64,000 nucleotides of DNA. Origin: Bog-159 sp049511415 (lineage in GTDB: Bacteria; Acidobacteriota; Terriglobia; Bryobacterales; Bryobacteraceae). The first letter of the stretch is position 1. Each line of letters begins with the position of its first letter. Under the pieces are notes generated by a model that was given only the letters and a program-made list of their open reading frames with translations, had not been told where the DNA came from and did not search any database. This document shows, piece by piece, positions 1 through 9,020 of the stretch. The stretch is taken from assembly GCA_049511415.1 (NCBI GenBank), contig JBEKYC010000040.1, forward strand, positions 1 to 64,000. The letters run 5' to 3'. Position numbers and translations under genes: made by a program.

Positions 1-324
1 TACGGGGTGATGGCGTATTCGGTGACGCAGCGGACCAACGAGATCGGCATCCGGCTGACGCTGGGGGCGATCCCGCGGCAGGTGGTGGGCATGGTGCTGC
101 GGGAAGCCGGGTGGCTTTCGGGCGTGGGTATCGCGGCGGGAGTGGGCGGGTCATTGCTGTTGAGCCGGCTGGTGGCGTCGATGCTGTACGGCATTGCGCC
201 GTACGATCCGGCGACGGTGTGGGGCGCGGTTTTGCTGCTCCTGGCTGTGGGGTTGGGGGCGAGTTGGATTCCGGCGCGACGCGCGGCGCGGGTGCAACCG
301 ATGAAGGCGCTGCGGCGGGATTGA
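1..324 (+). CDS. ADOP/MacB-type ABC transporter permease, C-terminal fragment
   Basis: The window opens inside this gene; frame 1 is open from base 1 and ends at TGA 322-324. The visible 107 residues are the last FtsX domain of an acidobacterial-duplicated-orphan-permease (ADOP). They begin with the family signature SVTQRTNEIGIRLTLGA, which precedes the last three membrane helices, and end with WIPARRAARVQPMKAL, the usual C-terminal tail. Two complete relatives lie at 41956-44490 and 51675-54218 and carry the same two signatures. These proteins sit in the inner membrane; their substrate is unknown and they often lack an adjacent ATPase. The 5' end is outside the window. Confidence 0.9.
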   Translation, partial: YGVMAYSVTQRTNEIGIRLTLGAIPRQVVGMVLREAGWLSGVGIAAGVGGSLLLSRLVASMLYGIAPYDPATVWGAVLLLLAVGLGASWIPARRAARVQPMKALRRD

Positions 325-404
325 GCGGGGCGCGGACCCGCACCTCCGCTTCGAAGTGATGGACGCCACCGCCCTGCGCCGTGCGGTTGGCTAGAAATCC
401 ATGG

Positions 405-1568
405 TTAGAGTCCGTTGGCGCCCGTCAGCACCCAAAAGCCGTAAAACTGTGCGTCGTCGTTAGCCCCCGCGAATATGGTCATCAGGTTGTTAACGCTGTC
501 ATAAATGGCTCCGTGGCCGGAGCACGGCTCGCTGCCAGAACCCCCAAAAATGGTCATCCGGTTGTTAGTCATGTCGTAAATCGCACTATGATCTTCACGC
601 TTTGCAGGCGACCCCGCAGCCCCATTAGCTACGATGTTTTTCCACCGAGGGGATCCGCCCAGGCCGTTGGCGTTCGACAAAGTCCATACCGCATTGGTGT
701 CGTTGGTGCTGGTATTGCTGCGGCCACCGAACACAACCATAATGTCTTCGTTGGCGTCAAAGACTGCTGAAGAAATAAATGAAGCTGCCGGTGGCCCACC
801 ACTGGGGGAAAGCTGTGTCCACGCCGGCGTTCCCCCCAGACCGTTCGCGTTGCTTAAGACCCATACGTCGTCAAAATGCTGCTGCAGCAGGTCGAGTCCA
901 CCAAAGACGATCATCCGGTTATTAGCGGCATCATAAACAGCACAATGCCCAAATCGCGGCGCCGGCAGTGGGCCGGATGGGGCCAACTGGGTCCACACCG
1001 GTGTGCCTCCCTGGCCGTTGGCGTTGCTCAGCACCCAGACGTCGTTAAGACCGATGACCGAGCATCCGGTCGTGTCCACATTGCCTGGACCACATCCGCC
1101 AAACACGATCATTCGATTGCTCGTGGGATCGTACACGGCGGTGTGCTCGGCGCGAGCTGTTGGGGAACCAACCTCGCCATTGGCGATCAACGTGTTCCAA
1201 TTGCTTGTCCCTCCTAATCCGTTTGCGTCCGTGAGCGAAAGGACCGCGTTAGTCGTGTTCCCGCCCAGGCCCGCGTCTCCTCCTCCAAAGACCACCATGA
1301 TATTGGTGGCCTGATCGTAAACTACCGAAGCCCACAACAGCCCGGTATCTGGCGTGGAGTCAAAGAAGAACGTCCATGCAGGCGTACTCGACGCAGCGCG
1401 TTCTTGATGTGCGCTGTGCGCGGAATTAGAGCTAAGGCGCGTCCTGAAAATCTGGGCCCGGCCCAGAGACGTTGCTGCTAACAGCACGATAAGGGAGCAT
1501 ACCCACCTTCCAGAGACCCGTTTTACGAACACGTTAGCGATCTCTATCGCTGGCATAACTTTCTTCAT
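405..1568 (-). CDS. exported kelch-repeat protein
   Basis: 387 residues. An N-terminal signal peptide (positively charged start, then a hydrophobic run VCSLIVLLAATSLGRAQ) is followed by about six kelch-type blades. Each carries the pattern W..L...G..P..R..H.AVYD...NRMIVFGG and a linker of the type VWVLSNANGLGG. A beta-propeller fold is therefore likely, secreted or periplasmic; no catalytic residues are identifiable. I chose the ATG at 1568 because AAGGAG lies nine bases before it, whereas the ATG nine bases upstream (1577) touches that site directly. The next-to-last blade looks shortened (GSGSEPCSGHGAIYD) and the protein stops just after a linker, so the C-terminus may be truncated relative to family members. 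Confidence 0.8.
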   Translation of the reverse strand: MKKVMPAIEIANVFVKRVSGRWVCSLIVLLAATSLGRAQIFRTRLSSNSAHSAHQERAASSTPAWTFFFDSTPDTGLLWASVVYDQATNIMVVFGGGDAGLGGNTTNAVLSLTDANGLGGTSNWNTLIANGEVGSPTARAEHTAVYDPTSNRMIVFGGCGPGNVDTTGCSVIGLNDVWVLSNANGQGGTPVWTQLAPSGPLPAPRFGHCAVYDAANNRMIVFGGLDLLQQHFDDVWVLSNANGLGGTPAWTQLSPSGGPPAASFISSAVFDANEDIMVVFGGRSNTSTNDTNAVWTLSNANGLGGSPRWKNIVANGAAGSPAKREDHSAIYDMTNNRMTIFGGSGSEPCSGHGAIYDSVNNLMTIFAGANDDAQFYGFWVLTGANGL

Positions 1569-1653
1569 TGATATCATCTCCTTAGTTTCATGAGCCCACC
1601 GCCTGGGCATATACAAGCTCTCACAAGGGGAATAAAGGAAAAGCGCGCAAGCG

Positions 1654-2220
1654 TTACAAGACAACCGGCTCGCCGCGAAGCTCCGCCGTCAGGATGTGGG
1701 GCAGACTTGCAGTTGCGGCGAGTTGCCGGCATTGGGGATCGCAATGTTGGATACGGGAGATCATGGCCAGATGCCGGGGAATATCCAGCAGCACTTCACC
1801 ATCGCCAAAAAGGTAGAGCTCGTATGCGGTGCGGGAGGCTGCGACAACCATTTCAAACAACTCCCAGCGCATGTCGGCCGGAGCTGGATGTCCAAATGCG
1901 ACGGAGCAATGGACGCAGCGGAAATTTCATCTGGTGGTGGGTTCCAAAGCCAGGAGCAAAGGGGGCGTTAGAAGTGGAGCCGTCTTTTTGGGGCGCACTG
2001 ATTTCCTGATGAAACAGGCGGATATTGGCTAGTTTTTTGGAGAAGAGGGGCATGTCCAGAGATATCGTCGTTGGTTGCAGGTTCGATTGCTCGCCGACTT
2101 GGCGGGCGTAATCTGGCAAGATGCGGGAGCAATCTTGCCGGATGGTGGAGTCGCATTCGCGGAAAACGACGATCAGGAGATGCGGGGCGTTACGGATGTT
2201 CCTTGGGCTGGCGGCGGAGT
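1654..2220 (-). pseudogene. possible frameshifted gene of unknown function
   Basis: This stretch downstream of the ChaN-like gene has no intact frame, but two minus-strand segments read like protein. About 2190-1930 gives IRNAPHLLIVVFRECDS and ARQVGEQSNLQ. In a different frame, about 1926-1654 gives FRCVHCSVAFGHPAPADM, then RWELFEMVVAASRTAYEL, and ends at TAA. The second part has a CxxC-like element (CVHC) and further cysteines. A single indel near 1927-1990 would join the two. I do not recognise a family. It could also be chance open frame in GC-rich DNA. Confidence 0.3.
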
Positions 2221-3413
2221 TCCGCTTTGATTCCGACCTCGGCATCGCCGCGCTTGACCGTCACCACCACCGAATCGCCCCAACTTTTGGCGGCGATGAG
2301 GCGATTCCAGGTTTCGCGGTCCGGGGCCGCGATGCCGTCGAGCGAAAGCACCTGGTCGTTTACCTGGAACCCGCTGCGGGCGGCAATCGAATCCTTTTCA
2401 ATCGCGATGATCGCCCGCGCGCCGGCTTTGTCGGTGGTGGAGAAGCCAAGCGAAGGATAAAGCGAATCGCGCTCATACGGAATGCCCCACACAAAATTCG
2501 CGTAAGAGGCTTTGACGGCCGGCACCGGCTTCTCCTCGGAGTCCGCGACGGGCACGGGAATGAGCGTAGTTATCTTGCCGTCGAACCACTGCCGGGCCTG
2601 ATGCTCGATCCCCACGCCATAAGCCACGTGCCCGCTGCCCACGAGCACGACCAAAATGGAATCTGGAGGTGCGGCTTTGAGAACTTTTACGCTGTTATAG
2701 GCCATGGCGGCGTCCCAGGTGGCTTGGGCGGCCTGCATGCTCTTCAACATGGACTCGGGCATGTGGCCGTGCATGGAGTCGTCGTCATCAAAGGAGGCCT
2801 GGAAAAACGCCAGGTGATCCGGGTTATCGACATCGATGCGAGGCGGCACGTGCTGTTTTTCGTCGTCGGAGAGGCGGTCGATTCCCTTCTGGCGAACGGC
2901 CGTCACGACGTTGCGGGGCGTATTAACGCCGTACATGGGAATTCGATTGTCACGCGCGTAGAGGAAGATATCGCGATAGTAGCCCCAGTGGTAACCCCAG
3001 AATTCGTACCAACGCGCCAGGGCGAGGAAGCCCGCTTCGGTGAGCAAACCGTCCTGCCAGTTATCGAGCGACTTCTGCTCCGTGTAGGGAAACATTTCGA
3101 GACCGATCATCACGCTGCGACCGGATTCATGAAGGGCGCGGATGACGCGCAGTTCGACGCGATGAAAATCGGCCGTGGTGTGCGATTCGCCGACCAGCAG
3201 CAAGCGAGTATCATGCAAGCGGGCGGCCAGTTGGTTGACGGCGAACACTTCGCCCTTGTCCGAGTCGGTGATCCCGTCCAGCACTACGCGTGCGTCGCGA
3301 GTGCGCCGTTCCGGATCTCCGATCGCGAGGTGGAGAATCTTCTGTTTGGATTGGGCGAACGCGGGAAGGGAAACCATCAGTGCTACCGCCGCGACCGAGC
3401 AAAATGGCTTCAT
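2190..3413 (-). CDS. exported ChaN-like (heme-uptake/TIKI fold) protein with C-terminal PDZ domain
   Basis: 407 residues. After a signal peptide (KPFCSVAAVALMVSLPAFAQ) come the motifs of the ChaN/DUF399 family: LLLVGESHTTADFH near residue 73, IGLEMFP near 104, a long helical segment, and LVVLVGSGHVAYG near 275. The glutamate/histidine pairs GESH, LEMF and GSGH are the conserved site of this EreA/ChaN/TIKI superfamily, which includes heme-binding proteins and metalloproteases. The last ~80 residues form a PDZ domain (GARAIIAIEKDSIAARSG, QVLSLDG). The start was moved to the ATG at 3413, which begins the signal peptide. Heme binding versus peptidase activity cannot be decided from sequence. No iron-uptake genes are adjacent. 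Confidence 0.8.
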   Translation of the reverse strand: MKPFCSVAAVALMVSLPAFAQSKQKILHLAIGDPERRTRDARVVLDGITDSDKGEVFAVNQLAARLHDTRLLLVGESHTTADFHRVELRVIRALHESGRSVMIGLEMFPYTEQKSLDNWQDGLLTEAGFLALARWYEFWGYHWGYYRDIFLYARDNRIPMYGVNTPRNVVTAVRQKGIDRLSDDEKQHVPPRIDVDNPDHLAFFQASFDDDDSMHGHMPESMLKSMQAAQATWDAAMAYNSVKVLKAAPPDSILVVLVGSGHVAYGVGIEHQARQWFDGKITTLIPVPVADSEEKPVPAVKASYANFVWGIPYERDSLYPSLGFSTTDKAGARAIIAIEKDSIAARSGFQVNDQVLSLDGIAAPDRETWNRLIAAKSWGDSVVVTVKRGDAEVGIKAELRRQPKEHP

Positions 3414-3562
3414 AAGGTAATGACTCCGAAGGTGCAGGCTATCACACCTGGCGTGTGCACGCGCTTTGCATGGGGTATGCGCCGGCGGATTAACGAGTGG
3501 GTGGTGATGGGAATTGGGCACCGATGTTATACTCTGCGGCGGGGCGCTGAAGATGGAGAGCC

Positions 3563-4492
3563 GTGTTTAGGAAACTCGACTGGAGCCGGGCTTACCTTGC
3601 TTTGATACTGCCGGCGGCAACGGCGATTGCTCTACCGGCACAGACATTGACCACTTTGCACAGCTTTGTGGGCGCGGACGGCGCATTGCCATTTGCGAGT
3701 CTGGTGCTGGGGGCTGACGGGAACTTTTATGGAACGACCGAGGAAGGCGGGGCGAACCAAGGCGGGACGATTTTTCAGATCACGCCGAGCGGCACGCTGA
3801 CGACGCTGTATAGCTTCTGCGCGCAGATGAGTGCCGAGGGGATATGCGCGGAAGGCTTGTATCCCACGGCGGGGCTGGTCCAGACGCTCAGTGGCAGCTT
3901 TTACGGGACAACCAGCACGGGCGGGTCGAACCTATGCGGGGGCCCTGAAGGCTGTGGCACGATCTTTACGATCACGGCCAGCGGTGTGCTGACGACGATA
4001 TACACATTCTGCTCGGAACCCGTGGCATGTACGGACGGCTACGCGCCTACCGCCAGGCTGGTAGTGGGCACGGACGGGAACCTGTACGGGACAACCAGTC
4101 AAGGCGGAGCGCAGGGCGGCGGGACGGTTTTTCGAATCACGCCGTTGGGCGCGCTGACGACGCTATACACGTTTTGCCAGCAAAGCGGGTGCACGGATGG
4201 CGCCAACGGCGGGGTAATGATCCAGGGCCGCGACGGGAATTTCTACGGGACAACCAGTGTGGGCGGGACCAACGTATGCAGCACTACGGGGACTGGTTGC
4301 GGCACGGTATTCCGGATGACGCCGAGCGGCGCGCTGACGACGTTATACAGCTTTTGCTCGGAGGGCGGAACGCATTGCACGGATGGCGCGCATCCCGACG
4401 TTCTGATGGAGGGCAGCGACGGCAACCTGTACGGCCTCACCAATGGCACGGTATTCAAAATGAGCACGAGCGGGGCGCTGACTACGCTATAA
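3563..4492 (+). CDS. GloVer tandem-repeat protein, N-terminal part, cut by an in-frame TAA
   Basis: A GTG start at 3563, preceded by GGAGAG, gives a signal peptide (AYLALILPAATAIALPAQ). Then come about seven ~45-residue repeats of the GloVer type: DGNFYGTT...GGTIFQITPSGTLTTLYSFC. The frame stops at TAA 4490-4492, exactly where every other repeat has TAC/TAT for the Tyr of the LTTLY(S/T)F motif. Reading through, the same frame continues with TFCFAAACLDGQVPYG and another repeat (next entry). Joined, the gene would run 3563-5620, 685 codons, practically the length of the intact paralogue that follows. So this is one gene broken by a single C/T-to-A change, or a base-call error. The product would be an exported repeat protein of unknown role. 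Confidence 0.75.
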   Translation: MFRKLDWSRAYLALILPAATAIALPAQTLTTLHSFVGADGALPFASLVLGADGNFYGTTEEGGANQGGTIFQITPSGTLTTLYSFCAQMSAEGICAEGLYPTAGLVQTLSGSFYGTTSTGGSNLCGGPEGCGTIFTITASGVLTTIYTFCSEPVACTDGYAPTARLVVGTDGNLYGTTSQGGAQGGGTVFRITPLGALTTLYTFCQQSGCTDGANGGVMIQGRDGNFYGTTSVGGTNVCSTTGTGCGTVFRMTPSGALTTLYSFCSEGGTHCTDGAHPDVLMEGSDGNLYGLTNGTVFKMSTSGALTTL

Positions 4493-4516
4493 ACGTTCTG
4501 CTTCGCGGCGGCCTGT

Positions 4517-5620
4517 TTGGACGGGCAGGTTCCTTACGGGCTGATGCAGGCGGCGGACGGGAACTTCTATGGGACGACATTGTTCGGCGGGGCGTGGGGC
4601 GGCGGGACGTGCGGCGAGTTGGACGGGTGCGGCACGGCGTTCCAGATGACGCCGGGCGGCAACTTGACGACGGTCTACAGCTTCTGCTCCCAAGGCGGGT
4701 GCGCGGACGGGGCGCGGCCGACGGGGCTGATCCAGGCGAGCGACGGAGATTTCTACGGGACCACGCAGTATGGCGGGGGCACCGGCACTTGCGCGGAAAG
4801 CGATTTCGCCGGGTCAGGATGCGGGACGGTGATCCGGCTGGCGCTGGGGCTGGGCTTGCCCGTGCCGGTGGTGAACGCCGGGGGGATTTTGAATTCGGCA
4901 AGCTACACGACGGGCGGCGTGGCGCCGGGGTCGATTGTCTCCATCTTTGGCACGAACCTGGCGGGCGCTACGGCGGCAGCCAGCGCCATCCCGCTGCCGA
5001 CGGCGTTGGGCGATGTCTCAGCCGTGACGTTCAACGGTGTCCCGGCGGGGCTGTACTTTGTGAGTCCGAATCAGATCAATGCGCAGATTCCGTTTGACGT
5101 GGTGGGGAACGCGGCCGACGGCACGGTGAACGTGGAGGTGACGCGAGGGGGCGTAACGTCAGAGCCGCAGGATGTGTTCGTGGGACTGGCGGCGCCGGGC
5201 ATTTTCACCACGACGGCGAACGGGCTGGGGCAGGCATTTGCATATGACAACACGACGGGGGCGATCGCGGCGCCGGCGGGCGTGCGGATTGGAAATTTCG
5301 CGGCGGCGCCTATTTCAGTGAGTTCGGGACATGCGCTGATCATCGCGTGCACGGGACTGGGCGCGGTGACGCCGGGTATCGGCGATTATGTGGCGGCGTC
5401 GGACGGCGTGCTGCAGTACGCGATATTGGATCCGCTGGTGTCGATCGGAGGAGTGCCGGCGAAGGCAGTGTACGCAGTGCTTTCGCCGCAATTCGTGAGC
5501 GAGTATCAGATCGGGGTGATACCGGACCCGACGACGCCGACGGGGGATGCGGTGCCGGTGCAGCTTGAGGTGATTTTCATGACGACTACGGACAAAGTGA
5601 CTATCGCGGTGGCGCCGTGA
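4517..5620 (+). CDS. GloVer protein, C-terminal part with Solibacter-type C-terminal domain
   Basis: This is the in-frame continuation of the preceding gene after its TAA at 4490-4492; the nominal start is a TTG at 4517 in the middle of a repeat, with no convincing ribosome site, so independent translation is doubtful. It holds two more GloVer repeats (DGNFYGTTLFGG; DGDFYGTTQYGG) and then a ~235-residue TIGR03437 domain. The latter shows NAGGILNSASYTTGGVAPG, SIVSIFGTNLA, SPNQINAQIPF, GHALIIACTGLGAVTPG and LSPQFVSEYQIGV. This C-terminal module is an extracellular Ig-like domain abundant in Solibacter. The end overlaps the next gene by one base (TGATG). Confidence 0.7.
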   Translation: MDGQVPYGLMQAADGNFYGTTLFGGAWGGGTCGELDGCGTAFQMTPGGNLTTVYSFCSQGGCADGARPTGLIQASDGDFYGTTQYGGGTGTCAESDFAGSGCGTVIRLALGLGLPVPVVNAGGILNSASYTTGGVAPGSIVSIFGTNLAGATAAASAIPLPTALGDVSAVTFNGVPAGLYFVSPNQINAQIPFDVVGNAADGTVNVEVTRGGVTSEPQDVFVGLAAPGIFTTTANGLGQAFAYDNTTGAIAAPAGVRIGNFAAAPISVSSGHALIIACTGLGAVTPGIGDYVAASDGVLQYAILDPLVSIGGVPAKAVYAVLSPQFVSEYQIGVIPDPTTPTGDAVPVQLEVIFMTTTDKVTIAVAP

Positions 5621-7677
5621 TGCGGGGCGGGAAATGGGCCTACGCGCTTTGCGCACTGTGCGCCATGGCCGTGCGCGCGCAGACCTTCACCTCGCTGCAT
5701 AGCTTCAATCTGACGGATGGCGCCGACCCCTCCGGGCTGGTGCGCGGCAACGACGGCAACTTTTACGGAACGACGTTCGCCGCAGGGTCCAATGGCAACT
5801 ATGGGACGATCTTTAAGATCACTCCCAGCGGCGACCTGACGACGCTATACAACTTCTGTGCGCAAAGCGGGTGCACGGACGGCGCCAATCCGGGGGCGCC
5901 GCTGGTTCTGGGCACGGACGGAAACTTTTACGGGACTACGGTGTATGGCGGGGTCAACTGCGGCGACATCAGCGGCTGTGGGACAGTATTTCAGTTCACT
6001 TCGAGTGGGACGTTCACGACACTCTACAGTTTCTGCGCGCAAAGCAACGCGCAACTTGACTGTACGGACGGCAGCAGCCCCAATGCCATAATCCAGGCTA
6101 CGGACGGGAATTTCTACGGCACAACCGAGTATCTGGGCGCGAACGGCAACTACGGCACAGTTTTTAGAATCACTGCGGGCGGCACGATGACGACGCTCTA
6201 CAGCTTCTGCCCAGAGGGCGGCACCTGCACAGATGGCGCGCGTCCGGTGGCAGCGCTGGTGCAGGGGAGCGATGGAGATTTCTACGGGTCAACTACGGAT
6301 GGCGGGGCTAACTGTAATCCCGCCGGCTGCGACAACGGTACGGTCTTCAAAATCACAGCGGGTGGCACGCTGACCACGCTATACAGTTTCTGTCCGGAAG
6401 TGGTAGACGGGCAGTGCCCGGATGGCTGGAACCCGAGGACGGCGTTAATACAGGGCACGGATGGAAATTTTTACGGGACAACTTCCGATGGGAGCGGCCG
6501 GGGCAGCGTGTTCCAAATGACGCCGAGCGGCGCGATGACGACGTTATACACGTTCTGCGGGCTATCCGACGGCAACATATTCTGCCCAGATGGCGCGTAC
6601 CCCGGCGCGGGGCTGATCCAGGCGAGCGATGGGAATTTTTACGGAACGACGGGCGGAGGCGGGGCCTACGACCCCAACGAATACCCCAACGATTATTATC
6701 CGCTCGGGGGTGGCACGATCTTCAGGATCACACCAGATGGCGCGCTCACTACACTATATAACTTCTGCGGGCAGAGCGGGTGCACGGACGGCGCGAATCC
6801 CGCTGCGGTAATGATTCTGGGCGGCAACGGGGAGTTCTACGGGACGACGTCGGCGGCTGGAGAAGGGTGTAGCGGCTGCGGCACGATTTTCAGCCTGGCG
6901 GTGTATCTTGGGCCGGCGATCCCGGCGGTTAATGCGGGTGGCGTATTGAACTCGGCGAGTTACACTACCGCGGGCGTCGCGCCGGGGTCCATCGTGTCGA
7001 TTTTCGGAACGAACCTGGCTGCGTCGACGGCCGCGGCCGGCGCTATTCCGCTGCCGACGGGGTTGAGCGACGTTACGTCGGTGACGTTTAATGGTGTCGC
7101 CGCGGGACTGTACTTTGTGAGCCAGAATCAGATTAATGCGCAGATCCCGTTCAACGTGTTGGCCGGGCAGAACGGCGGCACGGCGCAGATCGTGGTGACG
7201 CGGAGCAGCGGCGCGTCGGCCGCGCAGAGTGTGGCGGTGACGCCGGCGTCACCGGGTATTTTCACGACAACCGCAAATGGACTGGGACAGGCTTTCGCGT
7301 ACGATAACAGCACGGGGGCTCTGGCGGCACCGGCCGGCGCACCGATTGGACCGTTCCCGACGGCGCCGATCTCGGTGAGTTCGGGACACGCGTTGATTAT
7401 TGGCTGCACCGGGCTGGGCGCGGTGACGCCGTACATCGGCAACTACGTGGCCGCGTCGGATGGGATACTGCGGGACACGCTGCTACAGCCGACGGTGTTA
7501 ATCGGCGGGGTGGCGGCAAAACCGGTGTATTCCGCGCTCTCGCCGCAATTCGTCAGCGAGTATCAGATCGGTGTAGTGCCGGACGCGAGCACGCCTACGG
7601 GGAGCGCGGTGCCGTTACAGATTCAGATTGGCGGCGTGACAACTGCGGACGCGGTCACCATCGCGGTAGCTCCTTAG
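5620..7677 (+). CDS. exported GloVer tandem-repeat protein with Solibacter-type C-terminal domain
   Basis: 685 residues, intact paralogue of the gene before it. The ATG at 5620 overlaps the upstream TGA (TGATG), which suggests translational coupling; a GTG at 5617 is the alternative. Signal peptide (WAYALCALCAMAVRAQ), then about nine GloVer repeats with the DG(N/D)FYGTT and LTTLY(S/T/N)FC signatures, each with paired cysteines (SGCTDGANP). Residues ~430-685 are a TIGR03437 domain ending in VTIAVAP. The shared C-terminal domain differs by many substitutions from that of the neighbour, so the duplication is not recent. Expected location is outside the cell or on its surface; ligand unknown. Confidence 0.85.
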   Translation: MRGGKWAYALCALCAMAVRAQTFTSLHSFNLTDGADPSGLVRGNDGNFYGTTFAAGSNGNYGTIFKITPSGDLTTLYNFCAQSGCTDGANPGAPLVLGTDGNFYGTTVYGGVNCGDISGCGTVFQFTSSGTFTTLYSFCAQSNAQLDCTDGSSPNAIIQATDGNFYGTTEYLGANGNYGTVFRITAGGTMTTLYSFCPEGGTCTDGARPVAALVQGSDGDFYGSTTDGGANCNPAGCDNGTVFKITAGGTLTTLYSFCPEVVDGQCPDGWNPRTALIQGTDGNFYGTTSDGSGRGSVFQMTPSGAMTTLYTFCGLSDGNIFCPDGAYPGAGLIQASDGNFYGTTGGGGAYDPNEYPNDYYPLGGGTIFRITPDGALTTLYNFCGQSGCTDGANPAAVMILGGNGEFYGTTSAAGEGCSGCGTIFSLAVYLGPAIPAVNAGGVLNSASYTTAGVAPGSIVSIFGTNLAASTAAAGAIPLPTGLSDVTSVTFNGVAAGLYFVSQNQINAQIPFNVLAGQNGGTAQIVVTRSSGASAAQSVAVTPASPGIFTTTANGLGQAFAYDNSTGALAAPAGAPIGPFPTAPISVSSGHALIIGCTGLGAVTPYIGNYVAASDGILRDTLLQPTVLIGGVAAKPVYSALSPQFVSEYQIGVVPDASTPTGSAVPLQIQIGGVTTADAVTIAVAP

Positions 7678-7736
7678 TCCCGGGCGGGCCGCAGTATAGG
7701 CAGCCCCACGAAATGAGGGCCGATATAATGGGGCGC

Positions 7737-9020
7737 ATGAAGTTGCTATCCTGCGTTCTTCTGATGCCCGCTTTGTTTGGACAAACCTCTTATGATTTGC
7801 TGCTGAAGGGCGGCCATGTAATCGATGGCAAGAACAAGATCAGCGGCGTGATGGATGTGGCGATCGCGGACGGGAAGATCGCAGCCGTGGCGGCGGATAT
7901 TCCAGCGGCGAAGGCGGCGAAGGTGGTGGACGTCAGCGGGCTTTATGTGACGCCGGGGCTGATCGATATGCACGTGCATGTGTACGCGGGCACGGGGCAG
8001 AAGGGAGCTTATTGCGGAGACAACAGCGTTTATCCGGACGGGTTCACGTTCCGCACGGGCGTGACAACGGTGGTGGACGCGGGGAGCTCGGGATGGCGGA
8101 ATTTTCCGGATTTCAAAGACCGGGTGATCGACCGGGCGAAGACGCGGGTGCTGGCCTTTCTGAATATCGTGGGCGCGGGGATGGGCGGCAAGGTGGAGCA
8201 GGACACCGGGCAGATGGACGCGCAGGCGGCGGCCGAACAGGCCCAGAAGTATAAAGACACGATTGTGGGGATCAAGACGGCGCACTATGCGGGTCCGGAG
8301 TGGATCGCGGTGGAGCGGGCAGTGGAGGCGGGGACGCTGGCGAATATTCCAGTGATGGTGGATTTCGGGGAGTTCCGGCCGGAGCGTCCGTTTCAGGATC
8401 TGGTGCTGAAGAAACTGCGTCCGGGCGATATTTACACGCACACGTATTTGGGCTGGGTCCCGATGCTGGATGACAGCGGGCGGATACTGCCGTATCTTTT
8501 CGAGGCGCGGCGGCGGGGCGTGATTTTCGATGTAGGGCACGGCGGCGGGAGTTTTCTGTTCCGGCAGGCGGCGCCGGCGATGCGGCAGGGATTCGGTCCG
8601 GATTCGATTTCGACGGATCTGCATATCGGGAGCATGAACGCGGGGATGAAGGACATGCTGAATGTGATGTCGAAGTTTTTGAATATGGGAATGCCGCTGG
8701 ACGAAGTGATTCTGCGGTCGACGTGGACGCCGGCGCGGGAGATCCGGCACGAGGAGTTGGGGAGTCTGACGGTGGGCGCGGGGGCCGACGTGACGGTGCT
8801 GCGGGTGGAATCGGGGAATTTCGGCTTTGTGGATACGTACGGGGCGCGGATGAAGGGGACACAGAAGCTGGATTGTGAGTTGACGGTGCGGAACGGGCGG
8901 GTGGTTTGGGATTTGAACGGGATTACGCGGGAGGATTGGGAGAAGCTGGGGAAGTATCTGGCGCAGGGGGACGGGGTTTGGGATGGGACTTTGAGCGGGG
9001 AGCTTAGGAAGAGGAAGTGA
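7737..9020 (+). CDS. exported amidohydrolase/deacetylase-family metallohydrolase
   Basis: 427 residues from the ATG at 7737, which opens a signal peptide (KLLSCVLLMPALFGQ); in-frame ATGs at 7713 and 7728 are alternatives. This is an amidohydrolase-superfamily TIM barrel with a flanking beta domain (LLLKGGHVIDGKNK). Metal ligands are visible: HVHVYAG (HxH), the carboxylated-lysine candidate in GIKTAHYAG, THTYLGW, FDVGHGGGS and the catalytic aspartate in STDLHIGS. The pattern fits the dihydroorotase-like deacetylase group (EF_0837 type). The substrate, probably an N-acyl or cyclic amide, is unknown. The TGA overlaps the ATG of the following TolC-type remnant, so an operon once existed here. Confidence 0.82.
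   Translation: MKLLSCVLLMPALFGQTSYDLLLKGGHVIDGKNKISGVMDVAIADGKIAAVAADIPAAKAAKVVDVSGLYVTPGLIDMHVHVYAGTGQKGAYCGDNSVYPDGFTFRTGVTTVVDAGSSGWRNFPDFKDRVIDRAKTRVLAFLNIVGAGMGGKVEQDTGQMDAQAAAEQAQKYKDTIVGIKTAHYAGPEWIAVERAVEAGTLANIPVMVDFGEFRPERPFQDLVLKKLRPGDIYTHTYLGWVPMLDDSGRILPYLFEARRRGVIFDVGHGGGSFLFRQAAPAMRQGFGPDSISTDLHIGSMNAGMKDMLNVMSKFLNMGMPLDEVILRSTWTPAREIRHEELGSLTVGAGADVTVLRVESGNFGFVDTYGARMKGTQKLDCELTVRNGRVVWDLNGITREDWEKLGKYLAQGDGVWDGTLSGELRKRK

Noticed and set aside
2121..3605. 494-codon plus-strand frame opposite the ChaN-like gene
   Set aside because: Antisense shadow in GC-rich DNA; no family features, while the minus strand has signal peptide, ChaN motifs and PDZ.
4490..4492. TAA as a recoded codon
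   Set aside because: TAA is not used for selenocysteine or pyrrolysine, no recoding structure is evident, and TAC/TAT-to-TAA is a single change.
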